Shown in pieces: positions 1 to 10,206 of a stretch of DNA of 64,000 nt (position 1 is its first letter; the number at the start of each line of letters is the position of its first letter). This DNA comes from Pelobates cultripes (lineage: Eukaryota; Chordata; Amphibia; Anura; Pelobatidae): contig OW240915.1 of the NCBI GenBank assembly GCA_933207985.1, positions 115,763,137-115,827,136 on the forward strand. Reading direction: 5' to 3'. The notes under the pieces are model-generated. The model saw nothing but the letters and a program-made list of their open reading frames with translations, did no database searches and was not told the origin of the DNA. The position numbers and the translations under genes are program-made.

Positions 1-330
1 CTGGGTGCCAGGTCCCTCTAGGATTAACCCTTTTTTTTATAAACATAGCAGTTTCAGAGAAACTGCTATGTTTATACTGAGGGTTAATCCAGCCTCCAGA
101 GCCTCTAGTGGCTGTCTCATTGACAGCCGCTAGAGGCGCTTGCGTGCTTCTCACTCTGAAAATCACAGTGAGAGCAAGCAAGCGTCCATAGGAAAGCATT
201 GTAAATGCTTTCCTATGCGACCAGTGAATGCCCGCGCGGCTCCTGCCACGCGTGCGCATTCAGCCGATGACGTCGCGAGCAAGGAGGAGAGGAGGAGTAC
301 AGCTCCCCGCCCGGCGCTGGAGAAAGGTAA
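1..330. mobile_element. Foldback MITE-like element built of successive hairpins (left end outside window)
   Basis: Four hairpins follow each other. The first pairs 20-30 with 81-90 and 39-55 with 59-75. The second pairs 101-116 with 122-137, the third (imperfect) 137-158 with 164-184, and the fourth 189-200 with 204-215. A GC-rich stretch with several CpG follows to about 330. The 'CCTCTAGTGGCTGTC' hairpin recurs in degraded form near 26010-26050, so this is an interspersed repeat. There is no coding capacity; the small open frames across it are chance. The superfamily cannot be named from sequence alone. Confidence 0.6.
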
Positions 331-383
331 GTGTTTAACCCCTTCCTCTCTCCAGAGCCCAGCGGGAGGGGGTCCCTGAGGGT

Positions 384-544
384 GTATAACACGCACCTCA
401 TTTTAAGAAGGAAATTTCAGGGGGAAAAAAACTTAAAGGACCACTATAGTGCCAGGAAAACATACTCGTTTTCCTGGCACTATAGTGGTCCTTTAAGTTT
501 TTTTTCCCTGAAATTTACTTCTTAAAATGAGGTGCGTGTTATAC
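384..544. repeat. 161-bp near-perfect inverted repeat (foldback element)
   Basis: Arms of about 75-77 bp (384-460 and 469-544) pair almost perfectly around an 8-base loop at 461-468. The inner 'CCAGGAAAA...TTTTCCTGG' core bounded by CTTTAA/TTAAAG resembles the foldback at 19205-19285, so a TTAA-type MITE core seems to sit inside a longer palindrome. 'GTGCGTGTTATACGCC' is repeated just to the right (531-565). Confidence 0.75.
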
Positions 545-729
545 GCCGGTGCGTGTTATACGCCGATAAATACGGTAATACATGTCATGCATTATATATT
601 TCCGCTCTAACAATCGGCACCTTCCCCCCTGCCCAGTTACTTATTGTCAATGGCAATTGCGATCAGGGGGATTGCCTAACACCGAGGCTACAGCAGCAAA
701 TCCTGCCCAACAGCTTCATCTGATCGCGA

Positions 730-730
<1 letters not shown>

Positions 731-782
<52 letters not shown>
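731..782. repeat. (TA)n microsatellite
   Basis: Uninterrupted TA dinucleotides, about 26 copies. Confidence 0.95.
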
Positions 783-784
<2 letters not shown>

Positions 785-785
785 A

Positions 786-884
786 TTCCAATAGAGGAGC
801 CAGCACTCAAGGACTTGTGCAAAAGATAATGGCTTTAATCCAGTAGGTCAATGTTTCAGTTCACAAATTTGAACTTTCTTCAGG
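786..884 (-). mobile_element. Penelope-like terminal-repeat fragment with hammerhead-like core
   Basis: Read on the minus strand, this short piece has the conserved core of a hammerhead ribozyme: CTGAAGA (883-877), A, a 6-bp stem (875-870 with 863-858, loop 869-864), then GAAAC (857-853). Hammerhead motifs are established in terminal repeats of Penelope-like elements. No coding part is attached; the CR1 at 887-4908 abuts directly, so this is probably a remnant cut off by that insertion. Assignment to Penelope rests on the motif and on likeness to the flanks of the other Penelope copies here. Confidence 0.55.
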
Positions 885-1080
885 ACATAGTTACATAGTT
901 ACATAGCTGAAAAGAGACTTGCGTCCATCAACTTCACTCTTCCTCACATTTGTTTTTTGCTGTGATCCAAAAGAAGACAAATCCAGTTAGAGGCACAATT
1001 TTGCAATAAGCTAGGAAAAAAATTCCTTCTTGTCCCCAGAATGGCAGTCAGATTTATCCTTGGATCAAGCAGTTATTACC

Positions 1081-3850
1081 CTACATTGAAAGATTATATC
1101 CTTGAATATTCTGTTCTTGCAAGTATGCATCTAGTAGCAGTTTGAACATCTGTATGGACTCTGATAAAACCACTTCTTCAGGCAGAGAATTCCACATCCT
1201 GATTGTTCTTACAGTAAAAAAACCTTTCCTTTGCCTTAGACGAAATCTTCTTTCTTCCAGTCTAAACGCATGGCCTTGTGTCCTATGTAAAGTCCGGTTT
1301 GTGAATAGATTTCCACACAATGGTTTGTATTGGCCCCGAATATATTTGTATAATGTTATCATATCCCCTCTCAGGCAAAGTTTTTCTAAACTAAATAGGT
1401 TTAAATTTGTTAACTTTTCTTCATAGCTGATATGTTCCATTCTTTTTATTAATTTTGTAGCCTGCCTCTGCACTTTTTCTAGTACCATAAAATCCTTCTT
1501 TTGAACAGGTGCCCCAAATTGCACAGCATATTCTATATGAGGTCTTACCAGTGATTTATAAAGAGGCAAAATTATATTCTCGTCCTGAAAATGAATGCCC
1601 TTTTTCAGGCATGACAATACCTTACTGGCCTTGGCCACTGCTGATTGACATTGCACATTGTTGCATAGTTTGTTGTCTATAACAATTCCCAAGTCCTTTT
1701 CATGTGTTGTTATCCCTAATTCGCTTCCATTAAGGGTATACGTTGCTTGTGTATTCTTTACGCCGAAGTGCATAACTTTGCATTTTTCAACATTAAATTT
1801 CATCTGCTATTTGAGTGCCCAGTCCCCCAGTCTATCTAAATCCCTCTGCAGCAAAGTAATATCTTGCTCACATTGTATTATTTTGCAAAGTTTTGTGTCA
1901 TCTGCAAACACTGAAACATGACTTTCAATGCTGTCTTCAAGATCATTTATAAACATGTTAAATAGAAGGGGTCCCAGAACAGACCCCTGAGGGACACCAC
2001 TTGCCACCTCTGTCCAGCTTGAAAATTTGCCATTAATGACAACACTTTGTACTCTATTTTTAAGCCAATGTTCTACCCAAGAACAAACATTTTCATCTAG
2101 ACCGATTTCCTTGAGTTTGAACACTAATCTATTGTGTGGAACTGTATCAAATGCCTTGGCAAAATCCAAATAGATTACATCCACGGCAACACCCTGATCT
2201 ATACTTCTACTTACTTCTTCGTAGAACGCAATCAAGTTAGTTTGACATGACCTGTGCTTCATAAAATCGTGCTGATTTTTGCTGATAACCATGTTCTTCT
2301 CAAGGAATTCTTGAATATTATCTCTTAATAACCTTTCAAATATTTTACCAGCCACAGAAGTTAAGCTCACAGGTCTGTAATTTCCAGGCAAGGATTTTGA
2401 ACCCTTTAGAATATAGGAAAACCACATCTGCCTTCCTTCAATGCTCCGGAACACTTCCTGAAAGAAAAGAATCTTGAAAGATTAAAAACAGAGGTTCACT
2501 TATTTCTACACTTAGTTCCTTAAGTACACGTGGATGGATACCGTCAGGCCCCGGTGCTTTGTTTATATTAACTTTCTTTAGTTGCTGCAGCACCTTGTCT
2601 TGAGTTAACCAATTACAAATATTCTGCAAGTTTTTAGTAACAATCATTTGCACATCTATTGACATTTAGCTATCATTTTTTCATTTTGAAGTTTAGCAAG
2701 TCTAATTGCCTTTTTACACGCATTATTTGCTTCCTTATATCTTTTATAAGATGCATCTGATTTGTCCGATTTAAATTCTTTACATGCCCTTCTCTTATTT
2801 TTAATCTCTTGTTTTACTTCTCTACTAAGCCACATTGGTTTTAATTTGTTTCTTTTATATTTATTTCCCAATGGTACATACTGAGAAATGTACCTTTCTA
2901 ATATTTATTGGAAGATGATCCATTTATCCTCAGTGTTCTTTTCACTAAAGAGTTTATGCCAGTCAATATATTGTAAAGCTTCCCTTAACTTATTGAAATT
3001 GGCCTTTTTAAAATGATATGTTTTAGTATACCCCATGTGCTTTTGTTTTTTTGAGTTTATTTCAAAGGACACTATATTGTGATCGCTATTTCCCAAGTGC
3101 TCACCTACTTGAATGTTGGTCAAAAGATCAACGTTGTTTGTTAAAACCAGGTCCAGACAAGCGTCCATTCTAGTTGGTGCTTGTACAAGTTGTGACATGA
3201 AGGTGTCATTTAACAAGTTTAAAAACCTAATTCCCTTTGCTGAGCTACTAGTCCCTCTGTCCCAATTTATGTCCGGGTAATTAAAATCTCCAATTATTAA
3301 AGTGTTACCCAGATTTGCAGCTTTCTCAGTTTGCTGAAACAGCTGTTGTTCCTCGTCAATATTAACATTAGGTGGTTTATAACATATCCCAACCAATAGT
3401 TGGTTTCCTTTCTTTTCCCCAAAGCAGATATTTACCCATAAAGCTTCCACATTTTTCTCATCGCATTCCATTTGCTTAAGATTTGGCTTTAAATCATGGT
3501 TGACATACAAACATACCCCACCACCCTTCTTGTTTTTCCTATCTTTCCTAAATAACATGTACCCATTTAAGTTAACTGCTCAGTCTTGTGTCTCATCACA
3601 CCATGTTTCAGTTATGCCTATTATATCATATTGTTTAGTGAATGCTAATGCCTCTAGTTCCCCCATTTTGTTATTTAGGCTCCTTGCATTAGTAAGCATA
3701 CATTTAATATTATCCGTCACTTGTATATTTTGTGAATTATCATCATTACATAGCTTCTCTGTTCTGAGCTTTCCCCTCCCCCCATCTCCACCCCCCTTAT
3801 ACTGTGCTAAAGCCCAACTCCTTTCTGTCCTATCTCCATTTTGTAGATTG
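1081..3850 (-). pseudogene. CR1 ORF2: AP endonuclease and reverse transcriptase (broken)
   Basis: The protein would nick target DNA and copy the element's RNA by target-primed reverse transcription. The endonuclease starts near 3720 (NARSLNNKMGELEAL, then GITETWCDE) and shows GGGVCLYV, GDFNYPDINW and SDHNIV. A linker follows at 2871-2656, then RT: NKAPGPDGIHPRVLK, YRPVSLTSVAGKIFE, YLDFAKAFDTV, GVPQGSVLGPLLF and the catalytic FADDTK (about 1905). The C-terminal CR1 domain runs from 1803 to 1081. Breaks: an in-frame TGA after ETQD (near 3580), frame changes near 2900, 2660 and 2450, and a TAG at 1804-1806 between WALK and QMKFNVEKC. The order and motifs fit CR1; the copy cannot make a full protein. 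Confidence 0.9.
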
Positions 3851-3871
3851 CTATGACCCTCCCCCCCACTA

Positions 3872-4863
3872 CTAGTTTAAAATCTCCTCCAACCTTCTAG
3901 CCATCCTATCCCCCAGCACTGCAGACCCTCTCCCGTTTAGGTGCAATCCATCACCACTATAAAGGTTGTACCCAATCGCAAAGTCGGCCCAGTGCTCTAA
4001 AAACCCCAAACCCTCCTTCCTGCACCAAGACTTAAGCCACGCATTGACCTCTTTAATCTCCCGCTGCCTTTCCACTGTAACACGTGACACAGGTAATATC
4101 TCAGAGAATACCACCTTGGAGGTCCTTTTCTTAAGTTTGCTACCTAATTCCCTGAAATCATTCTTTAGGACCTTCCATCTTCCTCTTACTTTGTCATTGG
4201 TACCAACATGGACCATGACCGCTGGGTCATCCCCAGCCCCTCCCAATAATCCATCCACTCTGTCAGCAACATGCCGGACCCGAGCACCTGGGAGACAGCA
4301 AACTGTCCGGTTGAGCCGATCAGAGCGGCAGATTGCCCTATCTGCTCTCCTAATGATAGAGTTCCCTACCACAACAAAGTGTCTTGCCTTCCTTACATTT
4401 TGATCCCCACCCGTACTAGGGTGGCTGTTAGCTCGGCTGTTAGAAGTAACAGCTTCCTCTAATACAGCTACTCCTGAGCTGATGCTCCCAACATCTTCCC
4501 TCAAACGGGCAAATCTGCTAGGTTGCACCAAATTAGGACTAGCTAGCCCTTTCCTCTTCCCTCCCCCCCGCTTCCTCGCCCCACTGTCACCCATCTACAT
4601 GCCTGTTCCCCATCTGTATTATCTCCTCACTCTCCACTACCTGTCCCCACTAAACTCTGCTCAGTGAGCAGCAGACTCCTCTCAAGATTGTCAATCTCCC
4701 TCAAAGTTGCGATTTGCTTCTCGAGATCTCCAATCTGAGCTTCCAGAGAAGCCACTCGCACACAACCATTACAGAGGTATGGACCCTGAATGGGTACATC
4801 CAGGCATCCATACATGCAACAAGATGTGCATTGAGTCAAACCAGCAATCTTACTAACACTCAT
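3872..4863 (-). pseudogene. CR1 ORF1: zinc-finger, coiled-coil, SGNH esterase protein (broken)
   Basis: Translation from the ATG at 4863 gives a cysteine-rich finger (CTSCCMYGCLD, then LCNGC), followed by a heptad-like coiled coil (LEAQIGDLEKQIATLREI). After two frame changes between about 4640 and 4580, a second block (4594-3872) has the three marks of an SGNH/GDSL hydrolase: VVVGNSIIR, VMVHVGTND and DGLHLNGRGS. Esterase-type ORF1 proteins are known in some CR1 and L2 elements, where ORF1p binds RNA; the role of the esterase is not settled. The catalytic Ser, Asn and Asp/His are all visible. The frame changes make this copy non-functional. Confidence 0.85.
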
Positions 4864-4908
4864 TTCACCAGATACAGAACAATAAAACAATTACCTTATT
4901 AGCTTAAA

Positions 4909-5143
4909 CCCCTTGTTAGTTTCAACTCTTGGTTTTCTAACTCCTACTTGAAAGAGTCTACTTAATAGAGTCTGCTTTCAAGTAATGTGAGCAAGCTCAG
5001 TGAGTTAGGGGTGTGCCTTTATAGGGATACAAATCCCACACAGGTGCAATTAATAAAACACTCCCCCAATCAATCAAGCAGCAGCACAAAAGGGGGAAAC
5101 GAACATAAACATGGAGGAAAGCTGGAGTGCAAAACTTCTACAA

Positions 5144-5144
<1 letters not shown>
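4909..5144 (-). other. Probable CR1 5' UTR / flank
   Basis: AT-rich non-coding stretch directly upstream of CR1 ORF1, ending at a TG/TA microsatellite. It contains a small hairpin-like pair (GAAAGAGTCTACTTAATAGA / TCTGCTTTCAAG around 4950-4985). The element boundary is not visible. Confidence 0.4.
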
Positions 5145-5225
<81 letters not shown>

Positions 5226-5226
5226 T
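5145..5226. repeat. (TG)n(TA)n compound microsatellite
   Basis: About 27 GT units (5146-5200) run directly into about 12 TA units (5201-5225). Confidence 0.95.
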
Positions 5227-5255
5227 GTAATGTAATTTTAAATGGTTTTTAATAT

Positions 5256-5782
5256 ACAATTGTGCTCAAAAGTTTGCAAACCTTGGCAGACATTGTGAAA
5301 TTTCGAAATTGATTTTGAAAATGACTGTTCCTGCAAAAATTATTTTATTGAAGGATAGTGATCATATAAAGCCATTTATTATCACATAGTTGTTTGGCTC
5401 CTTTTTAAATCATAATGATAACAGAAATCACCCAAATGGCCCTGATCAAAAGTTTACCTTTGAATGTTTGGCCTTGTTACAGACACGCAGGTTAAAATTG
5501 CAAATAAAGGTTAATTTCTTACACCTGGGTCTTTTTAAATTGCAATTAGTGTCTGTGTATAAATAGTCAATGAGTTTGTTTGCTCTCACGTGGATGCACT
5601 GGGACACACAGGTTAAAGATACTAAACCATAGGGAGCGGAAAAGAACTGTCAAAAGAGCTGTGTAACAAGGTAATGGAACTTTCTAAAGATGGAAAAGGA
5701 TATAAAAAGATATCAAATGCCTTGAAAATGCCAATCAGTACTGTTCAATCACTTAATAAGAAGATAAAACCACCATGTAGAA
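5256..5782 (+). mobile_element. Tc1-like DNA transposon, 5' fragment
   Basis: The left end 'ACAATTGTGCTCAAAAGTTTG' resembles Tc1-family terminal inverted repeats. It is followed by a leader and the start of a transposase gene that breaks off near 5780. No right end is present. The next 1.1 kb shows no further transposase similarity. Confidence 0.75.
5627..5779 (+). pseudogene. Tc1 transposase N-terminal fragment
   Basis: A frame of about 50 codons reads through KELSKELCNKVMELSKDGKG and KKISNALKMPISTVQSLNKK. This is the first paired-like helix-turn-helix of Tc1 transposases, which binds the inverted repeats. The initiator is ATA (5627), presumably a decayed ATG. The second HTH and the DDE catalytic domain are absent, so this is a dead 5' fragment. 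Confidence 0.75.
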
Positions 5783-6896
5783 TATAATTAGGAAGACTTT
5801 TTTTTATACTGATTAGCTACTTTTGCATTTAAGGTAGATACACTTATCTTCTCTGTCACATAATTTGATACAACCTTGCTTTATTCATTTTAAAAGGAGA
5901 ACTGTTATCCCAACACTATTTTTAATATAACGATCCTCTCATGAAGTTTTAAAAGCAAATATTGTTAAATGTAGTATATGTAAAAAAATAAAAATTAAAA
6001 ATACGGTCTTGGGTCAGACAGTATTTGAGTATGACAATTAGTCAGACTAATGATATTGCTGCACTGTGCATGAAGTGAAGCAGGGAAGACCATAGAGACT
6101 GGTAATATGTGTATGTATGTGGTTGAACAGTCCTGACATATACTAAAGAATGGGATGTTTTTTTTTTTTTTTATTGTTTTTTTTACATATACTTTATTTA
6201 ACAAATACTCAATTCCCTTTCAAAATGACAGTTCTCTTTTAAATTATCTCATCTAGTAATACTGATTGTTAGATTCAATATAATAACTGTAATTATTCTA
6301 CTGTAAATCTCTCCTAATTTGCGGAAACATTTTATTAATATATATATATATATATTTATTGTGGTTAGTTTTTTGTTTTGTCTGTGAATAAGTCAATCGA
6401 TATTGTGGATAAAATATGGTTGTTTTACCTTTCTATAGTTACAATAAACTGGCTCTATTTTTTATATATCTATGTAAAAAACATGGTCCATGCAAGATCC
6501 CATAAGACTGTGAGAACCTACTTAGGGCCAGATTGCTCATTACACAGAGTAGGCATCTGTCCTGTCAGTGGTACCAATTTACAGCACTTATAATTTTCTT
6601 CTTTGGAGCTTAAGTAGGCAAGTAAGGGGGAATACGTACCGGGGCCTTGACAAATGTCTACTGTAGCCTAGTCATGCTCCTATGCTTGATTGCAGGGCTG
6701 CAGAAACAGTTATGAAGGGTTTAAAACACAGTTCTGTCGCAGTTTCTCCAGGGTATGAGTGTTTGAGGATATAAGTAAAAGGGATCATTTCTCATCTGCC
6801 CGCTGTCAGTCTCATACACAGTAAGTACTTTTCAGGAGGAGTAGGGACAGCCTTGAGTGATGCACAGTGTATAACAGCTCCTGCAGTAATACTACC
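5783..6896. other. AT-rich spacer, no gene recognised
   Basis: Contains a T-rich run (6159-6185) and a short TA run (about 6336-6356). The open frames here lack any family motif. Confidence 0.7.
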
Positions 6897-7785
6897 AATC
6901 ACAGAAACATAGAATGTGACAGCAGATAAGAACCATTTGGCCCATCTAGTCTGCCCAATTGTTTAAATACTTTCATTAGTTCCTGACCTTATCTTATAGT
7001 TAGGATAGCCTTATGCATATCCCACGCATGCTTAAACTCTTTTACTGTGTTAATCTCTACTACTTCAGCTGGAAGGCTATTCCATGCATACACTACCCTC
7101 TCAGTAAAGTAATGCTTCCGGATATTATTTTTAAACCTTTGCCCCTCTAATGTAAGGCTATGTCCTCTTGTTGTGGTAGTTTTTCTTCTTTTAAATATAG
7201 TCTCCTCCTATATAGTCTCCTCCTTTACTGTGTTGATTACCTTTATGTATTTAAATGTTTCTATCTTATCCCCCCCGTCTCGTCTTTCCTCCAAGCTATA
7301 CATGTTAAGTTCCATTAACCTTTCCTTGTAAGTTTTATCCTGCAATCCATGAACCAGTTTAATAGCCCTTCTCTGAACTCTCTCTAAAGTATCAATATCC
7401 TTCTGGAGATAAGATCTCCAGTACTGCGTACAATACTCCAAGTGAGGTCTCACCAGTGTTCTGTACAATGGCATGAGCACTTCCCTCTTTCTACTGCTAA
7501 TACCTCTCCATATACAACCAAGCATTCTGCTATCAGTTCCTGCTGCTCTATTACATTGTCTGCCTACCTTAAGTCATCAGAAATAATCACCCCTAAATCC
7601 CTTTCTTCAAATGTTGAGGTTAGGACTCTATCAAATATCACTCTGCCCTTGGGTTTTACGTCCAAGATGCATTATCTTGCACTTATCCACATTAAATGTC
7701 AGTTGCCACAACTCTGACCATTTTTCTAGTTTATTTAAATCATTTGCCATTTGGTGTATCCCTCCTGGAACATCATCATAGTCAC
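6897..7785 (-). mobile_element. CR1 retrotransposon 3' fragment (second family)
   Basis: On the minus strand this is the 3' portion of a CR1 family different from that at 887-4908. It ends at 'ACATAGAATGTGACAGCAGATAAGAACC' (6905 onward on the plus strand). The C-terminal ORF2 domain is recognisable at 7525-7208: LYRTLVRPHLEYCTQYW, LERVQRRAIKLVHGL, then ERLMELNMYSLEERR. It is truncated on the 5' side at about 7785, next to the palindrome-built element. The same family occurs on the plus strand at 20880-21262. Confidence 0.85.
7208..7525 (-). pseudogene. CR1 ORF2 C-terminal fragment
   Basis: About 105 codons covering the conserved C-terminal CR1 domain downstream of the reverse transcriptase. 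A tandem 'TATAGTCTCCTCC' duplication near 7197-7225 disrupts the end. No RT catalytic motif is present. This is a remnant of a 5'-truncated insertion. Confidence 0.8.
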
Positions 7786-8489
7786 AAACACTGGCCAAAG
7801 TTAGCATTCATATTTGTTTGTGTGTGAAAAATGCAAAACACTAAATTGAATGCTAATTTTGGCCAGTGTTTGTGCCTAAGTGGCTACTACAAAAGACTGG
7901 TCATACCCCATTTAAAATACCTTGGGTTGTCTACTTTTGCAAATGGTATGCCATCATGGTGGTAATTTTCATTCTTGGGCTACCATGCGGTCTCAAATGC
8001 AATATAATCAATCGGGCAAATTTCAATGTGGAAAAAAGGAAATTCAAGCCTTAGATTTGATTCAGTAACTTTTGAAAACACCATAAAACCTGTACATAGG
8101 GGGTAATGTTATACTCGGGAGACTTTGCTGAACACAAATATTAGTGTTTCAAAATAGTAAAAGGTATCACAACAATTACATTGTCAGTGAAAGTACCGTT
8201 TGTGTGTGAAAAATACAAAAACTGCATTTTTACTGACTATATCATCGTTGTGATATGTTTTACTGTTTTTAAACACTAATATTTGTGCTCAGCAAAGTCT
8301 CCCGAGTAAAACAGTACACCTTATGTACAGGTTTTATGGTGTCCTGAAAGTTACAGGGTTAAATATAGGGCTTAAGAGACAAATTCTTTGGACTTTCTGC
8401 CTGGGTTGTCGGGCAGGTCCCTCAGATTGTAAGTAATAAAATGACCTGATTATGTAAAAATATTATATAAATATATTTGTAGAATTTAA

Positions 8490-8541
<52 letters not shown>

Positions 8542-8788
8542 TTTATATATATATTTTCATTTATATATAGCTATATATATATTTGTAGCATCCTTCTAAA
8601 TGTATTTTGAATTTAATATATATGTATATTAATATCAAAATACAGTTAGAACAAATTAAAACTGGTATATACATTTTTTTTAAATGTATTTTTATTTATT
8701 TTTTTCTATTTTTTCAATTTATTGATTTGTTTTATTTTTTACATATGTATAATTATAAGTGTGTGTGTGTATATTAAAAATGAAATGT

Positions 8789-8825
<37 letters not shown>
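7786..8825 (-). mobile_element. Palindrome-built TTAA element, copy 3 (reverse, split by Ngaro)
   Basis: The same sequence modules as in the complete copy at 16574-18649 appear in reverse orientation: the 'CTGGCCAAAGTTAGC' palindrome (7795-7880), the 'GGTATGCCATCATGG' module, the 'CCATAAAACCTGTACAT' module in both orientations (8081 and 8325), the 'GTTGTCGGGCAGGTCCC' block (8405) and then a TA-rich part. The Ngaro at 8826-14457 sits in its TA-rich part, which resumes at 14458. The left end is missing next to a CR1 fragment. There is no coding capacity. Confidence 0.75.
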
Positions 8826-8830
<5 letters not shown>

Positions 8831-8943
8831 GGTCAGGGCATAAGCCGTAGTATAACTTACATAAATAGGACAAACCATGAAAGGAAATGTCAGTTGTGGT
8901 GTGCCGGAACTGACGAGGAAGTAGGCCTGAAATAAAAGAGGGC
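8826..8943 (-). repeat. Ngaro split direct repeat A, outer copy
   Basis: 118 bp matching 9081-9198 at every base I compared. It forms the 3' end of the element and borders the TA-rich target. Confidence 0.9.
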
Positions 8944-8985
8944 CTACCTTATAAAATGCTTATGAAAGCGGTGTGGTGGGTGGGA

Positions 8986-9080
8986 CAATCCGTCGAACCT
9001 AACAGGTAGTGAGGGAAGGGTCTGGAGTCCCTTAAGAAGGGTAACCCAGCCCTTCCCACAACTTCAGGCCACGCCTTCCA
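8986..9080 (-). repeat. Ngaro split direct repeat B, internal copy
   Basis: 95 bp matching 14363-14457. It contains an 'AAGGGTCTGGAGTCCCTTAAGAAGGGTAACCCAGCCCTT' foldback region. Confidence 0.9.
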
Positions 9081-9198
9081 TTTGTGGTCAGGGCATAAGC
9101 CGTAGTATAACTTACATAAATAGGACAAACCATGAAAGGAAATGTCAGTTGTGGTGTGCCGGAACTGACGAGGAAGTAGGCCTGAAATAAAAGAGGGC
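9081..9198 (-). repeat. Ngaro split direct repeat A, internal copy
   Basis: 118 bp matching 8826-8943, placed directly downstream of the recombinase frame. Confidence 0.9.
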
Positions 9199-9243
9199 AA
9201 AAAGAGAGAACCATTTATTCGTCCTACAACCGGATATAACAGA

Positions 9244-10206
9244 TTACATATTCATAGTTTTGAAAGCCAGGCGTACTTCTTGTATGGGCTGAGGGATGTA
9301 TCTGGTGTATGCCGTAGATTTCCATCGTCCTAGTATCTTAATAATGTGAGCAGGGATATTCTTTTTAGAAGCGGTGGTGGCGGCTCCTATTCTAAAAGAG
9401 TGTCCAGAGTAGCTGGCTGGGTTCAGTCCTAACCGGACTAACAATCTCCTAATATACATCATGAATTGGCTCGTAGTGAGCTTATTACCGTGTAAGGACA
9501 GGAGTGTTTGTGTTGGAACCATATTGTCAAAGGCAAGAAGGGTGTCGAAAACCTTCACCGGGCACCAAGTATTACTTGTGGGGTAATAGGGTATAGTGAC
9601 CGTTTGCCCGGGGGCGCTTGTTTTGGTATGGTGCAGTAACAGAAGATAGTGATCTTGGACCTTTATCAGATCGGACCTTGTGAGGAAAATGGGTGAATTA
9701 TAGCTAGTAGTAGTGAATTCTCTGGGCCGTAAAAACCCGTAAAATGCTAAATAGATGGCGGCTTTAATCACACGATTAGTATGGGCTTCAAATGGTGAGG
9801 TGTCTAGTAGTTTTGACAGTGACTGAAACAATACATCGTGTATGGGTAGTCTAGTTGGTGAGGCTATAGGGGCGGAGTCTTTGATGCCTTTAAGTATAGC
9901 CTTAACTTGGTAGGACGACAGAAAGCGTTGTTTGTTAGGCCAAGTGGTGAGGATGTGATGCTGAATGCCTGTGATATACAATTTGATGGTATTGTAAGAT
10001 AATGTTAGATGAAAGTGGCAAAAAGAAATAAAAGCAATAATGGTTTCCATAGAAAACTGGTCAGTGACATTAAAGTCCAACAAGAATTTATTGAAAACAT
10101 GGAAAGCCCTTCCATGTGCCTTCCTGGTATTATCGGAGAGACCGAGCTGTGAGAGTTGTCGCCCTTGACATAGCAGAACTTTTAGTCCCAGACCATTTCC
10201 TGCCAC
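9244..10206 (-). CDS. Ngaro tyrosine recombinase (integrase)
   Basis: An intact frame of 320 codons. The enzyme is expected to join the circular cDNA of the element to chromosomal DNA through a covalent phosphotyrosine, in place of a DDE integrase. The catalytic signature is complete: Arg in AFYGFLRPREF, Lys in HHTKTSA, HSFR in YSGHSFRIGAATTASKK, and Tyr in LGRWKSTAYTRYIPQP. The N-terminal half (GLSDNTRKAHGRAFHVFNKF) fits a SAM-like DNA-binding domain. The first codon of the open frame is GTG, not ATG, and it overlaps the end of the RT-RNase H frame by about 25 bases, so expression may depend on a pol fusion, frameshift or splicing. Confidence 0.85.
   Translation of the reverse strand: MAGNGLGLKVLLCQGRQLSQLGLSDNTRKAHGRAFHVFNKFLLDFNVTDQFSMETIIAFISFCHFHLTLSYNTIKLYITGIQHHILTTWPNKQRFLSSYQVKAILKGIKDSAPIASPTRLPIHDVLFQSLSKLLDTSPFEAHTNRVIKAAIYLAFYGFLRPREFTTTSYNSPIFLTRSDLIKVQDHYLLLLHHTKTSAPGQTVTIPYYPTSNTWCPVKVFDTLLAFDNMVPTQTLLSLHGNKLTTSQFMMYIRRLLVRLGLNPASYSGHSFRIGAATTASKKNIPAHIIKILGRWKSTAYTRYIPQPIQEVRLAFKTMNM

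Larger units (their letters stand above)
887..4908 (-). mobile_element. CR1-clade LINE retrotransposon, nearly full length, inactivated
   Basis: The element reads right to left: ORF1 (about 4863-3872), ORF2 (about 3850-1081), a 190-bp 3' UTR and a 3' end at 887-905 made of tandem ATGTAACT-like octamers. This octamer tail, instead of poly(A), is typical of CR1. Both ORFs are recognisable along their length but carry stops and frameshifts. A near-identical copy of the 3' end lies at 32916-33141. The 5' limit is uncertain; 4909-5140 may be 5' UTR. Confidence 0.9.

Noticed and set aside
3966..4403. 145-codon plus-strand frame
   Set aside because: Shadow of the CR1 ORF1 esterase region on the minus strand.
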